From Methanothrix soehngenii GP6 (lineage in GTDB: Archaea > Halobacteriota > Methanosarcinia > Methanotrichales > Methanotrichaceae): a stretch of 64,000 nucleotides of DNA. Numbering within the stretch: the first letter of the stretch is position 1; every line of letters begins with the position of its first letter. Under the pieces are notes generated by a model, which was not told the DNA's origin, made no database searches, and saw only the letters and a program-made list of their open reading frames with translations. A program made the position numbers and the translations under genes. The stretch spans positions 682,001-746,000 of the forward strand of contig NC_015416.1 in the NCBI RefSeq assembly GCF_000204415.1, written 5' to 3'. Shown here in pieces: positions 1 to 8,081 of the stretch.

Positions 1-609
1 GAGGACATAGGCCAGTCGCTCAAGGACGGCCTGAGGACAGACAAGATCGTGGGGACCTGCGAGAAGTGCAATTCCGAGCTGATAATCAGGCGCGGCCACC
101 GGGGATCGCGCTTTATCGGCTGCTCCGGCTATCCGGAATGCAGATTCACCCTCCCGCTCCCCAGGTCGGGGGCAGTAGTGGTAACGGATAAGGTCTGTGA
201 GAAGCACGGCATGTTTCATATCCGCATCATAAACAAGGGCAAGAGGCCCTGGGATCTGGGCTGCCCCCACTGCAACTTCTTGGACTGGCAGGCGAAGAAG
301 GCTCTGGAGTTGGCGGAGGGCAAGGAGAGCGGGGAAGGAAAAGGGGCAAAAGCGCGGCCGGCAAAGAAGACGGTCAGGGGATCAGGGGCCAAAGCTGCCA
401 AGAAGGCCAGCGGGCCATCCAATGCAGATGGCGATGGGCTCGCCAGATTGCCGGGAATTGGCCCCAAGACCCTGGAAAAGCTGGCATCGGCAGGGATCAA
501 GACATCTGGAGAGCTGGCAGGTGCCAATGCCAAGAGCCTCGCCGCCAAGACCGGCCTGTCCGAGAAGAAGATCGCCGCCTGGAAGAGCGCTGCCAAAGCC
601 CTGAGCTGA
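1..609 (+). CDS. topA: DNA topoisomerase I, C-terminal part (5' end outside window)
   Basis: The frame is open from base 1 to the TGA at 607-609, so only the last 202 codons of a longer gene are present. A C4 zinc finger of the topoisomerase type begins near codon 20, with CEKC and then a second pair in CSGYPEC. A Lys/Ala-rich linker follows, and then a helix-hairpin-helix segment (LPGIGPKTLEKL) like that at the end of many archaeal type IA topoisomerases. Type IA enzymes relax negative supercoils through a 5'-phosphotyrosine intermediate; the catalytic domain lies upstream of the window. A different zinc-finger/HhH DNA-repair protein is less likely given the finger type. Confidence 0.85.
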   Translation, partial: EDIGQSLKDGLRTDKIVGTCEKCNSELIIRRGHRGSRFIGCSGYPECRFTLPLPRSGAVVVTDKVCEKHGMFHIRIINKGKRPWDLGCPHCNFLDWQAKKALELAEGKESGEGKGAKARPAKKTVRGSGAKAAKKASGPSNADGDGLARLPGIGPKTLEKLASAGIKTSGELAGANAKSLAAKTGLSEKKIAAWKSAAKALS

Positions 610-697
610 GACGCGCTATATCCCTCATCACCAATTTTTTCGGCTTTTCAAAGATATGAAATTCAGGAAAGGCCAAGATGGCTATAGTTGCCAGCAT

Positions 698-771
698 GGG
701 CCTGGCCGGATTTGAACCGGCGGCCACTCGGTTATGAGCCGAGCGCTCTAACCGGACTAAGCTACAGGCCC
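698..771 (-). tRNA. tRNA with CAU anticodon (Met elongator or Ile2)
   Basis: The reverse strand folds into a full cloverleaf. The acceptor stem is GGGCCTG/CAGGCCC, the anticodon stem is CTCGG/CCGAG with loop CTCATAA, and the T-loop is TTCAAAT. The anticodon is CAT. The sequence alone does not settle elongator Met versus Ile2, which depends on the modified C34; the GGGCC acceptor argues against the initiator. No CCA is encoded. It lies 10 nt downstream of tRNA-Asn on the same strand and is probably cotranscribed with it. Confidence 0.93.
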
Positions 772-781
772 AGAGGAATGC

Positions 782-868
782 GCCGCCAACAGGGCTCGAA
801 CCTGTGACATTCTGGTTGCTGCTTATTCAATTAACAGCCAGACACTCTACCATCTGAGTTATGGCGGC
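782..868 (-). tRNA. tRNA-Asn (GTT) with a 15-nt intron
   Basis: The reverse strand has acceptor GCCGCCA/TGGCGGC, T-arm ACAGG/CCTGT and anticodon stem TCTGG/CCAGA. Fifteen extra bases follow the anticodon GTT and A37. Removing them restores a 7-nt loop CTGTTAA, which places the intron at the canonical 37/38 position. Intron bases CAGC can pair with GCTG around the anticodon, as expected for the bulge-helix-bulge cut by the archaeal splicing endonuclease. The mature tRNA would be 72 nt. Confidence 0.93.
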
Positions 869-925
869 TCGACCACCACCCTGGATGCACAATGATTTAA
901 GCCTTTTGATTAGAGAGGATATCCT

Positions 926-1963
926 ATGCGCGTCCTGAAGAAAGATCTGCGTGGCGAGGAGGGCGAGATCGCCCTTCTTCCCGAGTCCCTGGATGACCTG
1001 TGGCACCTGCGCCACTTAGTGGAGAGGGGAGACCTGGTATTCGCCCTGAGCCAGAGAAAGGTTCCAGCGATTGCTGACAAGGCCAGGCCGGAGAAGATGG
1101 AGAGAAAGACGGTACGCCTGGGCGTCAAGATAGAAGATGTAGAGTTTCACATGTACTCCAACTGGCTGCGGCTGCATGGACGCATAGTATCGGGCATGGA
1201 TGTGGGATCGTACCACACCCTTAATATCGAGGTGGGAACGGACCTGTCCATACTCAAATATCACTGGAGGCCAGACCTCCTGGCGCGCATAGATGATGCG
1301 GTGAAAGAATCGCAACGGCCCAAGGTGGTGCTGGCCCTGGTGGAGGAGGGAGAGGCCACTATAGGCCTTCTCCGCCAGTTCGGGGTGCAGATGGCAGCAG
1401 AGATTCGCATGAGCAGCGGCAAAGGGAGCGGCGAGGACACCCGGGCCTCGTTTATGAGAGGGGTGGCCGAGGCCATAGATAACGCCGCCGGAGGGGGAGC
1501 AGACGTGATCCTCGCTGGCCCGGGATTTGCCAAGGACGACCTGAAGAAGGTGATAGACTCCTCTTACCCCGACCTGGCGGGGAGGATCGCCATGGACGAT
1601 GCCTCCTCAATTGGCAGATCGGGCTTCCAGGAGGTGCTCCGCCGGGGAGCGGTGAAAAGCGTCCTTGAGTCCAGCCGCATAGCCAGGGAGGCAAAGCTGA
1701 TCGAGGAGCTATTCAGGGAGATCGCTACGGGCGGCAAAGCGGCCTACGGCATCGCCGAGGTGCAGAAGGCGATGAATTACGGAGCCATAGAGAGCCTGCT
1801 GGTCTTGGACGAATTCGCCCGCCGGGGTGATGTGGACGATATCATGCGACAGGTAGGCAATTCCCGCGGCAAGGTGATCGTATTCAGCTCTGAGTTTGAG
1901 CCCGGGGATAGGCTGGCCTCTTTGGGCGGAGTGGCGGCATTGCTCAGGTTCAAGATAGCATGA
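926..1963 (+). CDS. pelA: mRNA surveillance protein pelota
   Basis: This 345-aa protein has the pelota/Dom34 length and order: an N-terminal Sm-like domain (residues 1-130), a central eRF1 domain 2-like fold (VVLALVEEGEATIGLL) and an eRF1 domain 3-like C-terminus (YGIAEVQKAMNYGAIESLLV). Archaeal pelota binds the A site of stalled ribosomes and, with aEF1A and ABCE1, triggers subunit dissociation. The start ATG follows GAGAGGATATCCT. The next gene begins 15 nt after the stop, so the two are probably cotranscribed. Confidence 0.96.
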   Translation: MRVLKKDLRGEEGEIALLPESLDDLWHLRHLVERGDLVFALSQRKVPAIADKARPEKMERKTVRLGVKIEDVEFHMYSNWLRLHGRIVSGMDVGSYHTLNIEVGTDLSILKYHWRPDLLARIDDAVKESQRPKVVLALVEEGEATIGLLRQFGVQMAAEIRMSSGKGSGEDTRASFMRGVAEAIDNAAGGGADVILAGPGFAKDDLKKVIDSSYPDLAGRIAMDDASSIGRSGFQEVLRRGAVKSVLESSRIAREAKLIEELFREIATGGKAAYGIAEVQKAMNYGAIESLLVLDEFARRGDVDDIMRQVGNSRGKVIVFSSEFEPGDRLASLGGVAALLRFKIA

Positions 1964-1978
1964 TCAAAGGGGGATGAA

Positions 1979-2797
1979 ATGACCAGATGCTGCAAGTGTC
2001 CTATGCCTGCCGTAATCTATCAGAAGTACTCAGGAATGCATCTATGCCAATCTCACTTTGATGATGATGTCCACCGAAAGGTAAGGGAGACAATTCGCCA
2101 GACCGGGCTCTTTGCCCACGGCCTGAGACTGGCTCTGGCCATGGATGGAGGAAAGGGCAGCGCAGTTATGGCCAATATCATAAAGGAGCTGTTCGCGAGG
2201 CGAAGGGATATCGACCTCGCCCTCCTGATCCTCGATGACCACGGCCCTGGCGCGAAGTCGGCCTGGATCGCCTCCCAGCAGCTAGGGCTGCGCGTGTCCA
2301 TCAAAGCTCTGCCTGTATCGCTCCTGAATGAGAGGGTGGCGAGCGATCCAGCCCCAGATCCAATCAGCTTTGCTCAAAAGATGAGGATGATGACCGGACT
2401 CGCGAGGGAGATGGGAGCGAACGCTATTGCCACCGGCCATGACCTGGACGATATGGCCACGGAGGTATTCATAAGCTATCTGGAGGGGAATATCTGTGGG
2501 CTGCAATATGGACGGCAGGAGACGAGGCAGGAGGGATATGAGCAGGGAATGATCCCCACCATCCAGCCATTGCGGCGAATACCCGGCAAGGAGGTCCGGC
2601 TCTATGCCCTCCAGCATGGTCTGTGCTTTGCCGAGATGAGATTAGAGGACGAGCTGCATAAAGAGGCAAGGCAAGAGCTCTGCCGCTTTGACTCCCGCCA
2701 TCCGGGAACGAAGTATTCCCTGTTGCGCAGCCTGGAGAAGCTGGATAAAGAGAGATCGGATCGATCTGGATCCCAGAGGAGCAAAGCCTTTAAGTGA
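1979..2797 (+). CDS. Degenerate Ncs6/TtuA-like PP-loop protein
   Basis: This 272-aa protein matches the Ncs6/TtuA tRNA thiolase family in its N-terminal Cys-rich finger (CCKCP, then CQSHF), in ATGHDLDDMATEVFISYLEG, and in the C-terminal HPGTKYSLLRSLEKL. The family adenylates tRNA U34 or U54 and inserts sulfur. Key residues are altered here: the ATP loop normally reading SGGKDS is DGGKGS (residues 56-61), and the region that usually carries the CxxC cluster cysteines reads ISFAQKMRMMTG, with none. It is therefore probably a non-canonical paralog. It lies just downstream of pelota, with GGGGGATGAA before the ATG. Confidence 0.8.
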   Translation: MTRCCKCPMPAVIYQKYSGMHLCQSHFDDDVHRKVRETIRQTGLFAHGLRLALAMDGGKGSAVMANIIKELFARRRDIDLALLILDDHGPGAKSAWIASQQLGLRVSIKALPVSLLNERVASDPAPDPISFAQKMRMMTGLAREMGANAIATGHDLDDMATEVFISYLEGNICGLQYGRQETRQEGYEQGMIPTIQPLRRIPGKEVRLYALQHGLCFAEMRLEDELHKEARQELCRFDSRHPGTKYSLLRSLEKLDKERSDRSGSQRSKAFK

Positions 2798-2821
2798 TGA
2801 TGAAAAACAACCGAGAGGTGT

Positions 2822-2896
2822 GCCTCGGTAGCTCAGCTGGTCCAGAGCGATTGACTTGTAATCAATAGGTCGCGTGTTCGAATCACGCTCGGGGCT
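2822..2896 (+). tRNA. tRNA-Thr (TGT)
   Basis: This is a full cloverleaf. The acceptor is GCCTCGG/TCGGGGC with G-T wobbles, the D-arm region is GCTCAGCTGGTCCAGAGC, the anticodon stem is ATTGA/TCAAT with loop CTTGTAA, and the T-arm is GCGTG/CACGC. Anticodon TGT reads ACA and ACG. Discriminator U, no encoded CCA. A T-rich tract (CTTTTCTTT) follows and probably terminates the transcript. Confidence 0.95.
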
Positions 2897-2899
2897 TTT

Positions 2900-3096
2900 C
2901 TTTAAAAAATTTAAAGTCGAGCAAATAAGGATTTAATCCTAAAATAATTAAGAAGACAAGAAAAACAATCAAGTCTGATTTCCCCTCCCCATCCGAGGGG
3001 CTCTATCCTTCCCCTGGATAAAATAGATAGGCTTGGCTCAAATTTTGCGAGCCGCCTTTCAATCCAGGGATATGGATATTGGGCAGAAATATCCAC
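2900..3096. other. Intergenic stretch without a recognisable gene
   Basis: Between tRNA-Thr and the small zinc-ribbon gene I see AT-rich spacer with a possible T-rich terminator right after the tRNA. No ORF here shows codon bias or recognisable motifs. Confidence 0.5.
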
Positions 3097-3213
3097 TTAA
3101 GCCTTCTTCGTCCTTCTCACATCCAGTCTGGTCTTACATCTGGGACAGGCCTTCGGTCGGCTAACCCGCGTCTCCCATGCATAATGGCATTTGGGGCATT
3201 TCATTTGTTTCAT
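3097..3213 (-). CDS. 38-aa zinc-ribbon protein
   Basis: The reverse strand encodes a 38-aa protein, below usual ORF cut-offs. It has two knuckles, KCPKCHYAW near the start and CPRCKTRLD near the end, and a basic tail (VRRTKKA). Four cysteines in two CPxC pairs predict a structural zinc ribbon. It diverges from the Lrp-type gene at 3327. An AT-rich element (AGTTATTAATACTC) about 25-30 nt upstream could be a TATA box giving a nearly leaderless mRNA. The function is unknown; a role in nucleic-acid binding is inference only. Confidence 0.72.
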   Translation of the reverse strand: MKQMKCPKCHYAWETRVSRPKACPRCKTRLDVRRTKKA

Positions 3214-3326
3214 ATTAATACAGTTGTAATAAGAGTATTAATAACTTTCGATAGTATATGATTATCCCTATTATGGCCGCAAGCGCAAAGCCTATAATTG
3301 AATAGAGAGGGAAAAGAGAGAATTTC

Positions 3327-3806
3327 ATGCACGAGATTTTGGAGATCCTTTACGAAAACGCCAAGGCAACACCTTCCGAGATCGCAGCGCTGCTGGGCAA
3401 ATCCGAGGAGGAGGTGGCCCGGGAGATCAAAGAGATGGAGGATGCAGGAATAATAAGGAAATACATCACTCTGATCAACTGGGAGAAGCTCGACCAGAGC
3501 GTCGTCTTCGCCGTCCTGGAGCTGAAGGTAGCTCTGCAGAGAAAGACGGGCTACGATGCAGTGGCAGAGAGGATCGCCAGGTTCTCGGAGGTGGAGTCAG
3601 TGCGGCTGATCTCCGGAGGCCACGACCTGTCCGTTACCGTGCGGGGCAAATCCATGAAGGATATCGCCTATTTTGTGGCGGAGAAGATCGCCCCCCTGGA
3701 TGGTGTCCAGTCCACCTGCACCCATTTCATACTCAAGAGCTATAAGGAGCATGGGGCTATCCTCACTGAGCAGCCCAAGCCCGAGAGACTGGTGATAACT
3801 CCATGA
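3327..3806 (+). CDS. Lrp/AsnC-family transcriptional regulator
   Basis: This 159-aa protein has an N-terminal winged helix (residues 1-55, ATPSEIAALLGKSEEEVARE as the HTH) and a C-terminal RAM-like ligand/oligomerisation domain (SVVFAVLELKV ... HDLSVTVRGKS). Lrp-family proteins bind DNA as dimers or octamers and sense amino acids. The stop overlaps the aminotransferase start (ATGA), so regulator and enzyme are translationally coupled. It probably regulates itself and the aminotransferase. A purine-rich GAGAGGGAAAAGAGAG precedes the ATG. Confidence 0.88.
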   Translation: MHEILEILYENAKATPSEIAALLGKSEEEVAREIKEMEDAGIIRKYITLINWEKLDQSVVFAVLELKVALQRKTGYDAVAERIARFSEVESVRLISGGHDLSVTVRGKSMKDIAYFVAEKIAPLDGVQSTCTHFILKSYKEHGAILTEQPKPERLVITP

Positions 3807-5011
3807 AGCAGCAGACAAAAAAGCAGCGCCTCAAGAATGTCCTCCCCTGGAATGCAAAAGATCACATCAATCAGTCGGTAAGGGATATGCCTCCCTCCGG
3901 GATACGCAAGTTCTTCGACCTGGTGAGCGAGATGAAAGGTGCGATCTCCCTGGGAGTGGGCGAGCCAGACTTCGTCACGCCCTGGCATGTGCGCGAGGCC
4001 TGCATCTACTCACTGGAACTGGGAAACACCCATTACACCTCCAATAAAGGCATGCCCGAGTTGAGGGAGGCCATCTGTCAGGAGGTCAGCAGGGATATGG
4101 GGATCGACTTCGACTGCAATGAGGAGATCCTCATCACCACTGGAGTGAGCGAGGCGGTGGACCTGGCCTTCCGGGCGACTCTGAACCCCGGCGAGGAAGC
4201 GGTGGTTCCCGAGCCCTGTTATGTGGCTTATACTCCGGACATCATCCTGGCCGGTGGAGTGCCAAAGACGGTCCCCACCCGGCTGGAGAATGAGTTTCGA
4301 GTCCAGGCGGAGGATGTCGCCAGAAGAGTGACCGAGAAGACCCGCAGCCTTCTCTTGAGCTATCCCAACAACCCCACCGGAGCTATAATGACCCGCTCGG
4401 ACCTGGAGGACCTGGCTGATGTGGTGGTGGAAAACGACCTGATAGTGATATCCGATGAGGTCTATGCAGAATTAACCTATTCCAAAAGCCATATCAGCTT
4501 CGCCCAGCTGGAGGGTATGAAGGAGAGGACCCTCATCTTGAATGGCCTCTCCAAGTCGCATGCCATGACTGGCTGGCGGATAGGCTATGCGATGGGAGAC
4601 CCGGCGCTGGTCGGTGCGATGACCAAGATCCATCAATACACCATGCTCTGTGCCCCCACCATGGCTCAGGTGGCAGCCCTCGAAGCCATGCAATCGGGCA
4701 AGGACGAGATGCTGCACATGAGGCATGAGTATGACCTGCGCAGGCGCCTTTTCGTCTCAGGATTAAACCGCATTGGCCTGGACTGCTTCGAGCCCAAGGG
4801 GGCATTTTATGCCTTCCCCTCAGTCCAGAGGTTTGGCCTCTCCTCAGAGGAGTTTGCGGAAAGGCTATTATACGAGCAGAAGGTGGCGGTAGTCCCGGGC
4901 AATGTCTTCGGCGAGAGCGGAGAGGGATTTTTGCGCTGCAGCTATGCCACCAGCAGAGAGGAGCTGATAGAGGCGCTGGACCGGATGGAGATATTCATCA
5001 AGAGCCTGTGA
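3803..5011 (+). CDS. PLP-dependent aminotransferase, class I/II
   Basis: This 402-aa protein has the fold-type I signature: SYPNNPTGAIM for cofactor binding, ISDEVYAELTY with the PLP-pairing Asp, and NGLSKSHAMTGWRIGY with the Schiff-base Lys. It falls in the aspartate/aromatic aminotransferase (AspC/AraT) group. The amino donor cannot be decided from the sequence. Its coupling to an Lrp-type regulator suggests an amino-acid-responsive role such as aromatic or branched amino-acid transamination. Confidence 0.9.
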   Translation: MKQQTKKQRLKNVLPWNAKDHINQSVRDMPPSGIRKFFDLVSEMKGAISLGVGEPDFVTPWHVREACIYSLELGNTHYTSNKGMPELREAICQEVSRDMGIDFDCNEEILITTGVSEAVDLAFRATLNPGEEAVVPEPCYVAYTPDIILAGGVPKTVPTRLENEFRVQAEDVARRVTEKTRSLLLSYPNNPTGAIMTRSDLEDLADVVVENDLIVISDEVYAELTYSKSHISFAQLEGMKERTLILNGLSKSHAMTGWRIGYAMGDPALVGAMTKIHQYTMLCAPTMAQVAALEAMQSGKDEMLHMRHEYDLRRRLFVSGLNRIGLDCFEPKGAFYAFPSVQRFGLSSEEFAERLLYEQKVAVVPGNVFGESGEGFLRCSYATSREELIEALDRMEIFIKSL

Positions 5012-5041
5012 GAGCAAAGAGGAAAAGAGGAAGAAAAAGAC

Positions 5042-5650
5042 ATGCTCAAAGCCACCCTTCGATCGGAGAAGACCGACCGCCTGGCAGGAGGCCTGGCAGC
5101 AATAGGACTCAGTCCCAATGCCTGGACCCTAATCTCCCTGGTGCCGGCACTGGCAGGCCTGGTGGCCCTGGTCATGCACCAGCTCGCCCTGGGCCTGGCC
5201 ATGTTCGCCCTATCTGCCTTCATCGATATCGTGGACGGGACGGTTGCCCGGGTCACCAATCAGGTCAGCGACAAAGGGGCCTATATCGATGGGGTGGTTG
5301 ACAGGTATGTGGAGCTGATGCTCTACCTGGGGCTGCTCATTTATATTGGACGAGGGGAGTTTTTTGGCCTTCCCAATGAGGTCTGGATAGTGCTCCTGAT
5401 ATTTGGCGGGCTCATGACCAGCTTTGTCCGGGCCTATGCCGACCACCGGGGGATTGTGAAAGACCCGGGGGAGCTGAAGAGGATGGGAGGTCTCCTCGAG
5501 AGGCTGGAGAGGCTCATGCTGCTCTATTTCGGGATGTTTCTGGGCCTGTTTGACATCCAGTGGCTGATGGCGGTCATAGCTTTGACCGCATTACTGGCCA
5601 ATGCCACTGCCCTGCAGAGGATCCGGTTTGCCCTGAGAGCAAAATCCTAG
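5042..5650 (+). CDS. CDP-alcohol phosphatidyltransferase family enzyme
   Basis: This 202-aa membrane protein has the complete CDP-alcohol transferase motif: DGTVAR, eight residues, G, three residues, D, three residues, D (DGTVARV ... GAYIDGVVD). Five or six hydrophobic segments are visible. Family members swap CMP on a CDP-activated lipid for an alcohol. In archaea the likely products are archaetidyl-headgroup lipids, for example archaetidylinositol phosphate. The exact headgroup is not determined. It follows the aminotransferase by 30 nt and may be cotranscribed. Confidence 0.88.
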   Translation: MLKATLRSEKTDRLAGGLAAIGLSPNAWTLISLVPALAGLVALVMHQLALGLAMFALSAFIDIVDGTVARVTNQVSDKGAYIDGVVDRYVELMLYLGLLIYIGRGEFFGLPNEVWIVLLIFGGLMTSFVRAYADHRGIVKDPGELKRMGGLLERLERLMLLYFGMFLGLFDIQWLMAVIALTALLANATALQRIRFALRAKS

Positions 5651-5666
5651 CCTCAAAGCCAATGTC

Positions 5667-5891
5667 TTGAAGACTATCCAATGCGGACTGCTACTGCTCC
5701 AGCTCTTCCTGATAATCATCCTTTCCGCCATCCGCGCCGGGCAGATCCAGCTGGTCTTGGCTTTCCTCACCAGCTCGATTCTGGGAAATCTCTTCATGGT
5801 GCTGGTCTTTGCCTCCATGGCTCTGGGCAGCCCGATGACCGTGGATCAATCCGCGGGAGCTGATCGCCTCACTGCCGACCCCATTATCTAA
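5667..5891 (+). CDS. Small two-helix membrane protein, TTG start
   Basis: This 74-aa ORF begins with TTG 16 nt after the CDP-alcohol transferase stop. It contains two hydrophobic segments (LLLLQLFLIIILSAI and NLFMVLVFASMAL). Its third codon positions are strongly G/C-biased like those of the upstream gene, which supports coding. No in-frame ATG or GTG exists upstream. I do not recognise the family. Placement suggests a membrane function coupled to lipid synthesis, but this is inference. Confidence 0.5.
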   Translation: MKTIQCGLLLLQLFLIIILSAIRAGQIQLVLAFLTSSILGNLFMVLVFASMALGSPMTVDQSAGADRLTADPII

Positions 5892-6279
5892 TATCAGAAG
5901 GCTTTAACTTTCCTCGCTCTGTTCTGTCAAAATCGCTATCAAAACTCACAATGATTAAATTATATTTTTCCGCCAGAGCATATTGATAAGCATCATCATA
6001 ATCGAGTTTGAATCTTCTTGATGCCAGAACAACTCTTTGCATATCTTCTGGGCCGATCCGCATTAGCCGAATACCTCCCACCAAGAGCATATCCTCCATC
6101 GCTTTTAGGAAGATATCATGCATGATGCGACGTATCAAAATAACACCAATTGAATCTATTGTGAACTCCGATACGGAGAGCATCTCGGGAGGTGTTTCCA
6201 AAAGAAGCCGTTCTACCTCATCCGCTTTCTTTTGGTTAAGTAGCAGTTCCAGTAGAATATTGGTATCCAGCAGGTACAT
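5884..6279 (-). CDS. vapC: PIN-domain toxin (VapC-like)
   Basis: This 131-aa PIN nuclease has the first acidic residue in YLLDTNILLELL, an internal Glu in SEFTIDS and a C-terminal acidic cluster (DYDDAYQYALAE, then SFDSDFDRTE). VapC toxins are Mg-dependent RNases that cleave tRNA or rRNA. I chose the ATG at 6279, overlapping the antitoxin stop by one base, over one 15 nt upstream. The 3' end overlaps the convergent gene at 5667-5891 by 8 bp. Confidence 0.85.
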   Translation of the reverse strand: MYLLDTNILLELLLNQKKADEVERLLLETPPEMLSVSEFTIDSIGVILIRRIMHDIFLKAMEDMLLVGGIRLMRIGPEDMQRVVLASRRFKLDYDDAYQYALAEKYNLIIVSFDSDFDRTERGKLKPSDIR

Positions 6280-6485
6280 CAATCCCCTCTCCACTCCAGA
6301 ATCTTGTGCTGGAGCTCTACTGATGTGTACTCATCTTTCATATCCTGCAAAGCGCCCCTCCACTCCAGCTTCATCCGACCTTTCCGCTTTGGGCCTCGTT
6401 TCTCCATCAGGAACCTTGCGAAATCGACAACCTCTTGATGTAAATCAGGAGGCAGCTCTTTGATTATTTCTTCCAGCTCAGACAT
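6279..6485 (-). CDS. vapB: VapB-type antitoxin (DUF2281-like)
   Basis: This 68-aa protein begins MSELEEIIKELPPDLHQEVV and continues with DFARFLMEKR, the pattern of DUF2281 antitoxins: a helical N-terminus and a basic linker leading to a toxin-wrapping tail. It is directly upstream of and overlaps the PIN toxin, the normal VapBC order. Such antitoxins usually repress their own promoter, which should lie in the AT-rich 6486-6560 segment. Confidence 0.82.
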   Translation of the reverse strand: MSELEEIIKELPPDLHQEVVDFARFLMEKRGPKRKGRMKLEWRGALQDMKDEYTSVELQHKILEWRGD

Positions 6486-6635
6486 AGAGATGACATCCTT
6501 TGCTTGAGTATGACATTAACCTCTTTTGAGATTAATATAACGATCATGAAACGGGCTTTTTGCCCCATCAAAAAAAAGAGAATGAAATCCACCAGCCCAT
6601 TAAGTGGATCTCTTCGATCTTGCCCAAGGTACTGC

Positions 6636-8081
6636 TTACTTCCTTGCCGCCATCTCCAGCACCTTGACTGCCTGCGCTCCCGCCTCCATGATCTCCAGGT
6701 TCTTGGGTATGAGCTTGGGCTTCTTGGCAAAGGTAACGCGGAAGGCGTCCCCATAGGCATCTTTCGGCAGACCCAGTTTTCCGGCCTGCATCAAGGCCCC
6801 CAGCATGGCCGTGTTGGCGGCCATACTGGCCCCCTTGTCCGCAGCGATCTCAGTTGCAGGCACGGATATGGCTTTTACTCCTTCCGGAGCCTGAAACTGG
6901 CCGGCCAGAGAGTCGTATAAGATCACCCCCCCTTTCTTGACCGTAGGGGCGAACTTTTCCAGAGATGGGCGGTTGAAAGCCACCAGCACATCGGGATGGT
7001 CCACCACCGGCGAGCCGATGGGCACTCCTGAGATGATCACCGAGCAGTTGGATGTCCCGCCCCTCTGCTCGGGCCCGTAATCCGGATACCAGGAGACGAA
7101 CCGACCGCATCCGAAGGCCGCCTGGGCCAGGGCCAGCCCCATGCTGAGCACCCCCTGCCCGCCGAACCCAGCGATCTTCACCCCTTTGGGCACGAACTCC
7201 GGATCATTCTCGAACTGGACACATACATTATCCTCGCAGCCGAAGATCCTGTCCAGGGACTGCAGGGTGTAGTCGCTGTTCGGCCTGATGATGGGCTCTG
7301 CTTCAGCCGACCTGTCCCGGAATCTCTTCAAGGGAAACTCCTTTTCCATCTGCTCGTTGATGAACCGGGCGCATCCCCGGGCATCCATCCTCAGAATGGT
7401 GGGACAGGGGCTGAGGAGCTCCACAAAGGCATAGCCTTTTTTATCTCGCTGAACCTCCAGCGCCCGTCTCACCGCCCTCCTGGCCTTGCGAATGTGCTCG
7501 ATATCCGAGAGGCTCGCCCTCTCGATGAATACCGGGGCGCTGAGGGTATCCAGTATCTCGCAGATATGAATGGGATAGCCCTGCTCCTGGGGGTCGCGCC
7601 CCTGGGGGGTGGTGGATGTGATCTCGCCGATCAGTGTGGTGGGAGCCATCTGGCCGCCGGTCATGCCGTAGACGGTGTTATTGACGAAGAAGACCGCCAG
7701 CTTCTCCCCCCGGTTGGCCGCCTGGATGGTCTCGTTCAGGCCGATGGAGGCCAGATCTCCGTCCCCCTGATAGGAGATGACTATGGCATCATCCTCTGCC
7801 CGGGAGATGCCTGTGGCTATGGCTGGAGCCCTGCCGTGAGCGGCCTGCACGTGTCCCGAATCCAGATAATAGTAAGCGAATACAGCACACCCCACGGGAC
7901 TGATCACAACGCACCGGTCCTGAATTCCCAGGTCGGCCATGGCCTCGCCGATCAGCTTATGCAGTATGCCATGCCCGCAGCCCGGACAGTAATGAGTGGC
8001 GGTAGGAGCAGACCCACCCTTGCGCGGGAAGACGTCGTACATTCCCGGATGCCCGCCAAACAGCTTCTCTTTTGCCGCCAT
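6636..8081 (-). CDS. vorA: 2-oxoacid:ferredoxin oxidoreductase, fused beta-gamma subunit
   Basis: This 481-aa protein joins two domains. Residues 1-290 are the thiamine-pyrophosphate beta subunit, with [12 protein letters not shown] and the TPP/Mg motif [12 protein letters not shown]. Residues 305-481 are the gamma subunit, with [18 protein letters not shown]. The length and fusion match VorA of 2-ketoisovalerate oxidoreductase in Methanothermobacter-type enzymes better than separate KorB/KorC. The reaction is reversible oxidative decarboxylation of a 2-oxoacid to acyl-CoA with ferredoxin reduction. It is last in a four-gene operon, starting immediately after vorB. Confidence 0.87.
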   Translation of the reverse strand: MAAKEKLFGGHPGMYDVFPRKGGSAPTATHYCPGCGHGILHKLIGEAMADLGIQDRCVVISPVGCAVFAYYYLDSGHVQAAHGRAPAIATGISRAEDDAIVISYQGDGDLASIGLNETIQAANRGEKLAVFFVNNTVYGMTGGQMAPTTLIGEITSTTPQGRDPQEQGYPIHICEILDTLSAPVFIERASLSDIEHIRKARRAVRRALEVQRDKKGYAFVELLSPCPTILRMDARGCARFINEQMEKEFPLKRFRDRSAEAEPIIRPNSDYTLQSLDRIFGCEDNVCVQFENDPEFVPKGVKIAGFGGQGVLSMGLALAQAAFGCGRFVSWYPDYGPEQRGGTSNCSVIISGVPIGSPVVDHPDVLVAFNRPSLEKFAPTVKKGGVILYDSLAGQFQAPEGVKAISVPATEIAADKGASMAANTAMLGALMQAGKLGLPKDAYGDAFRVTFAKKPKLIPKNLEIMEAGAQAVKVLEMAARK

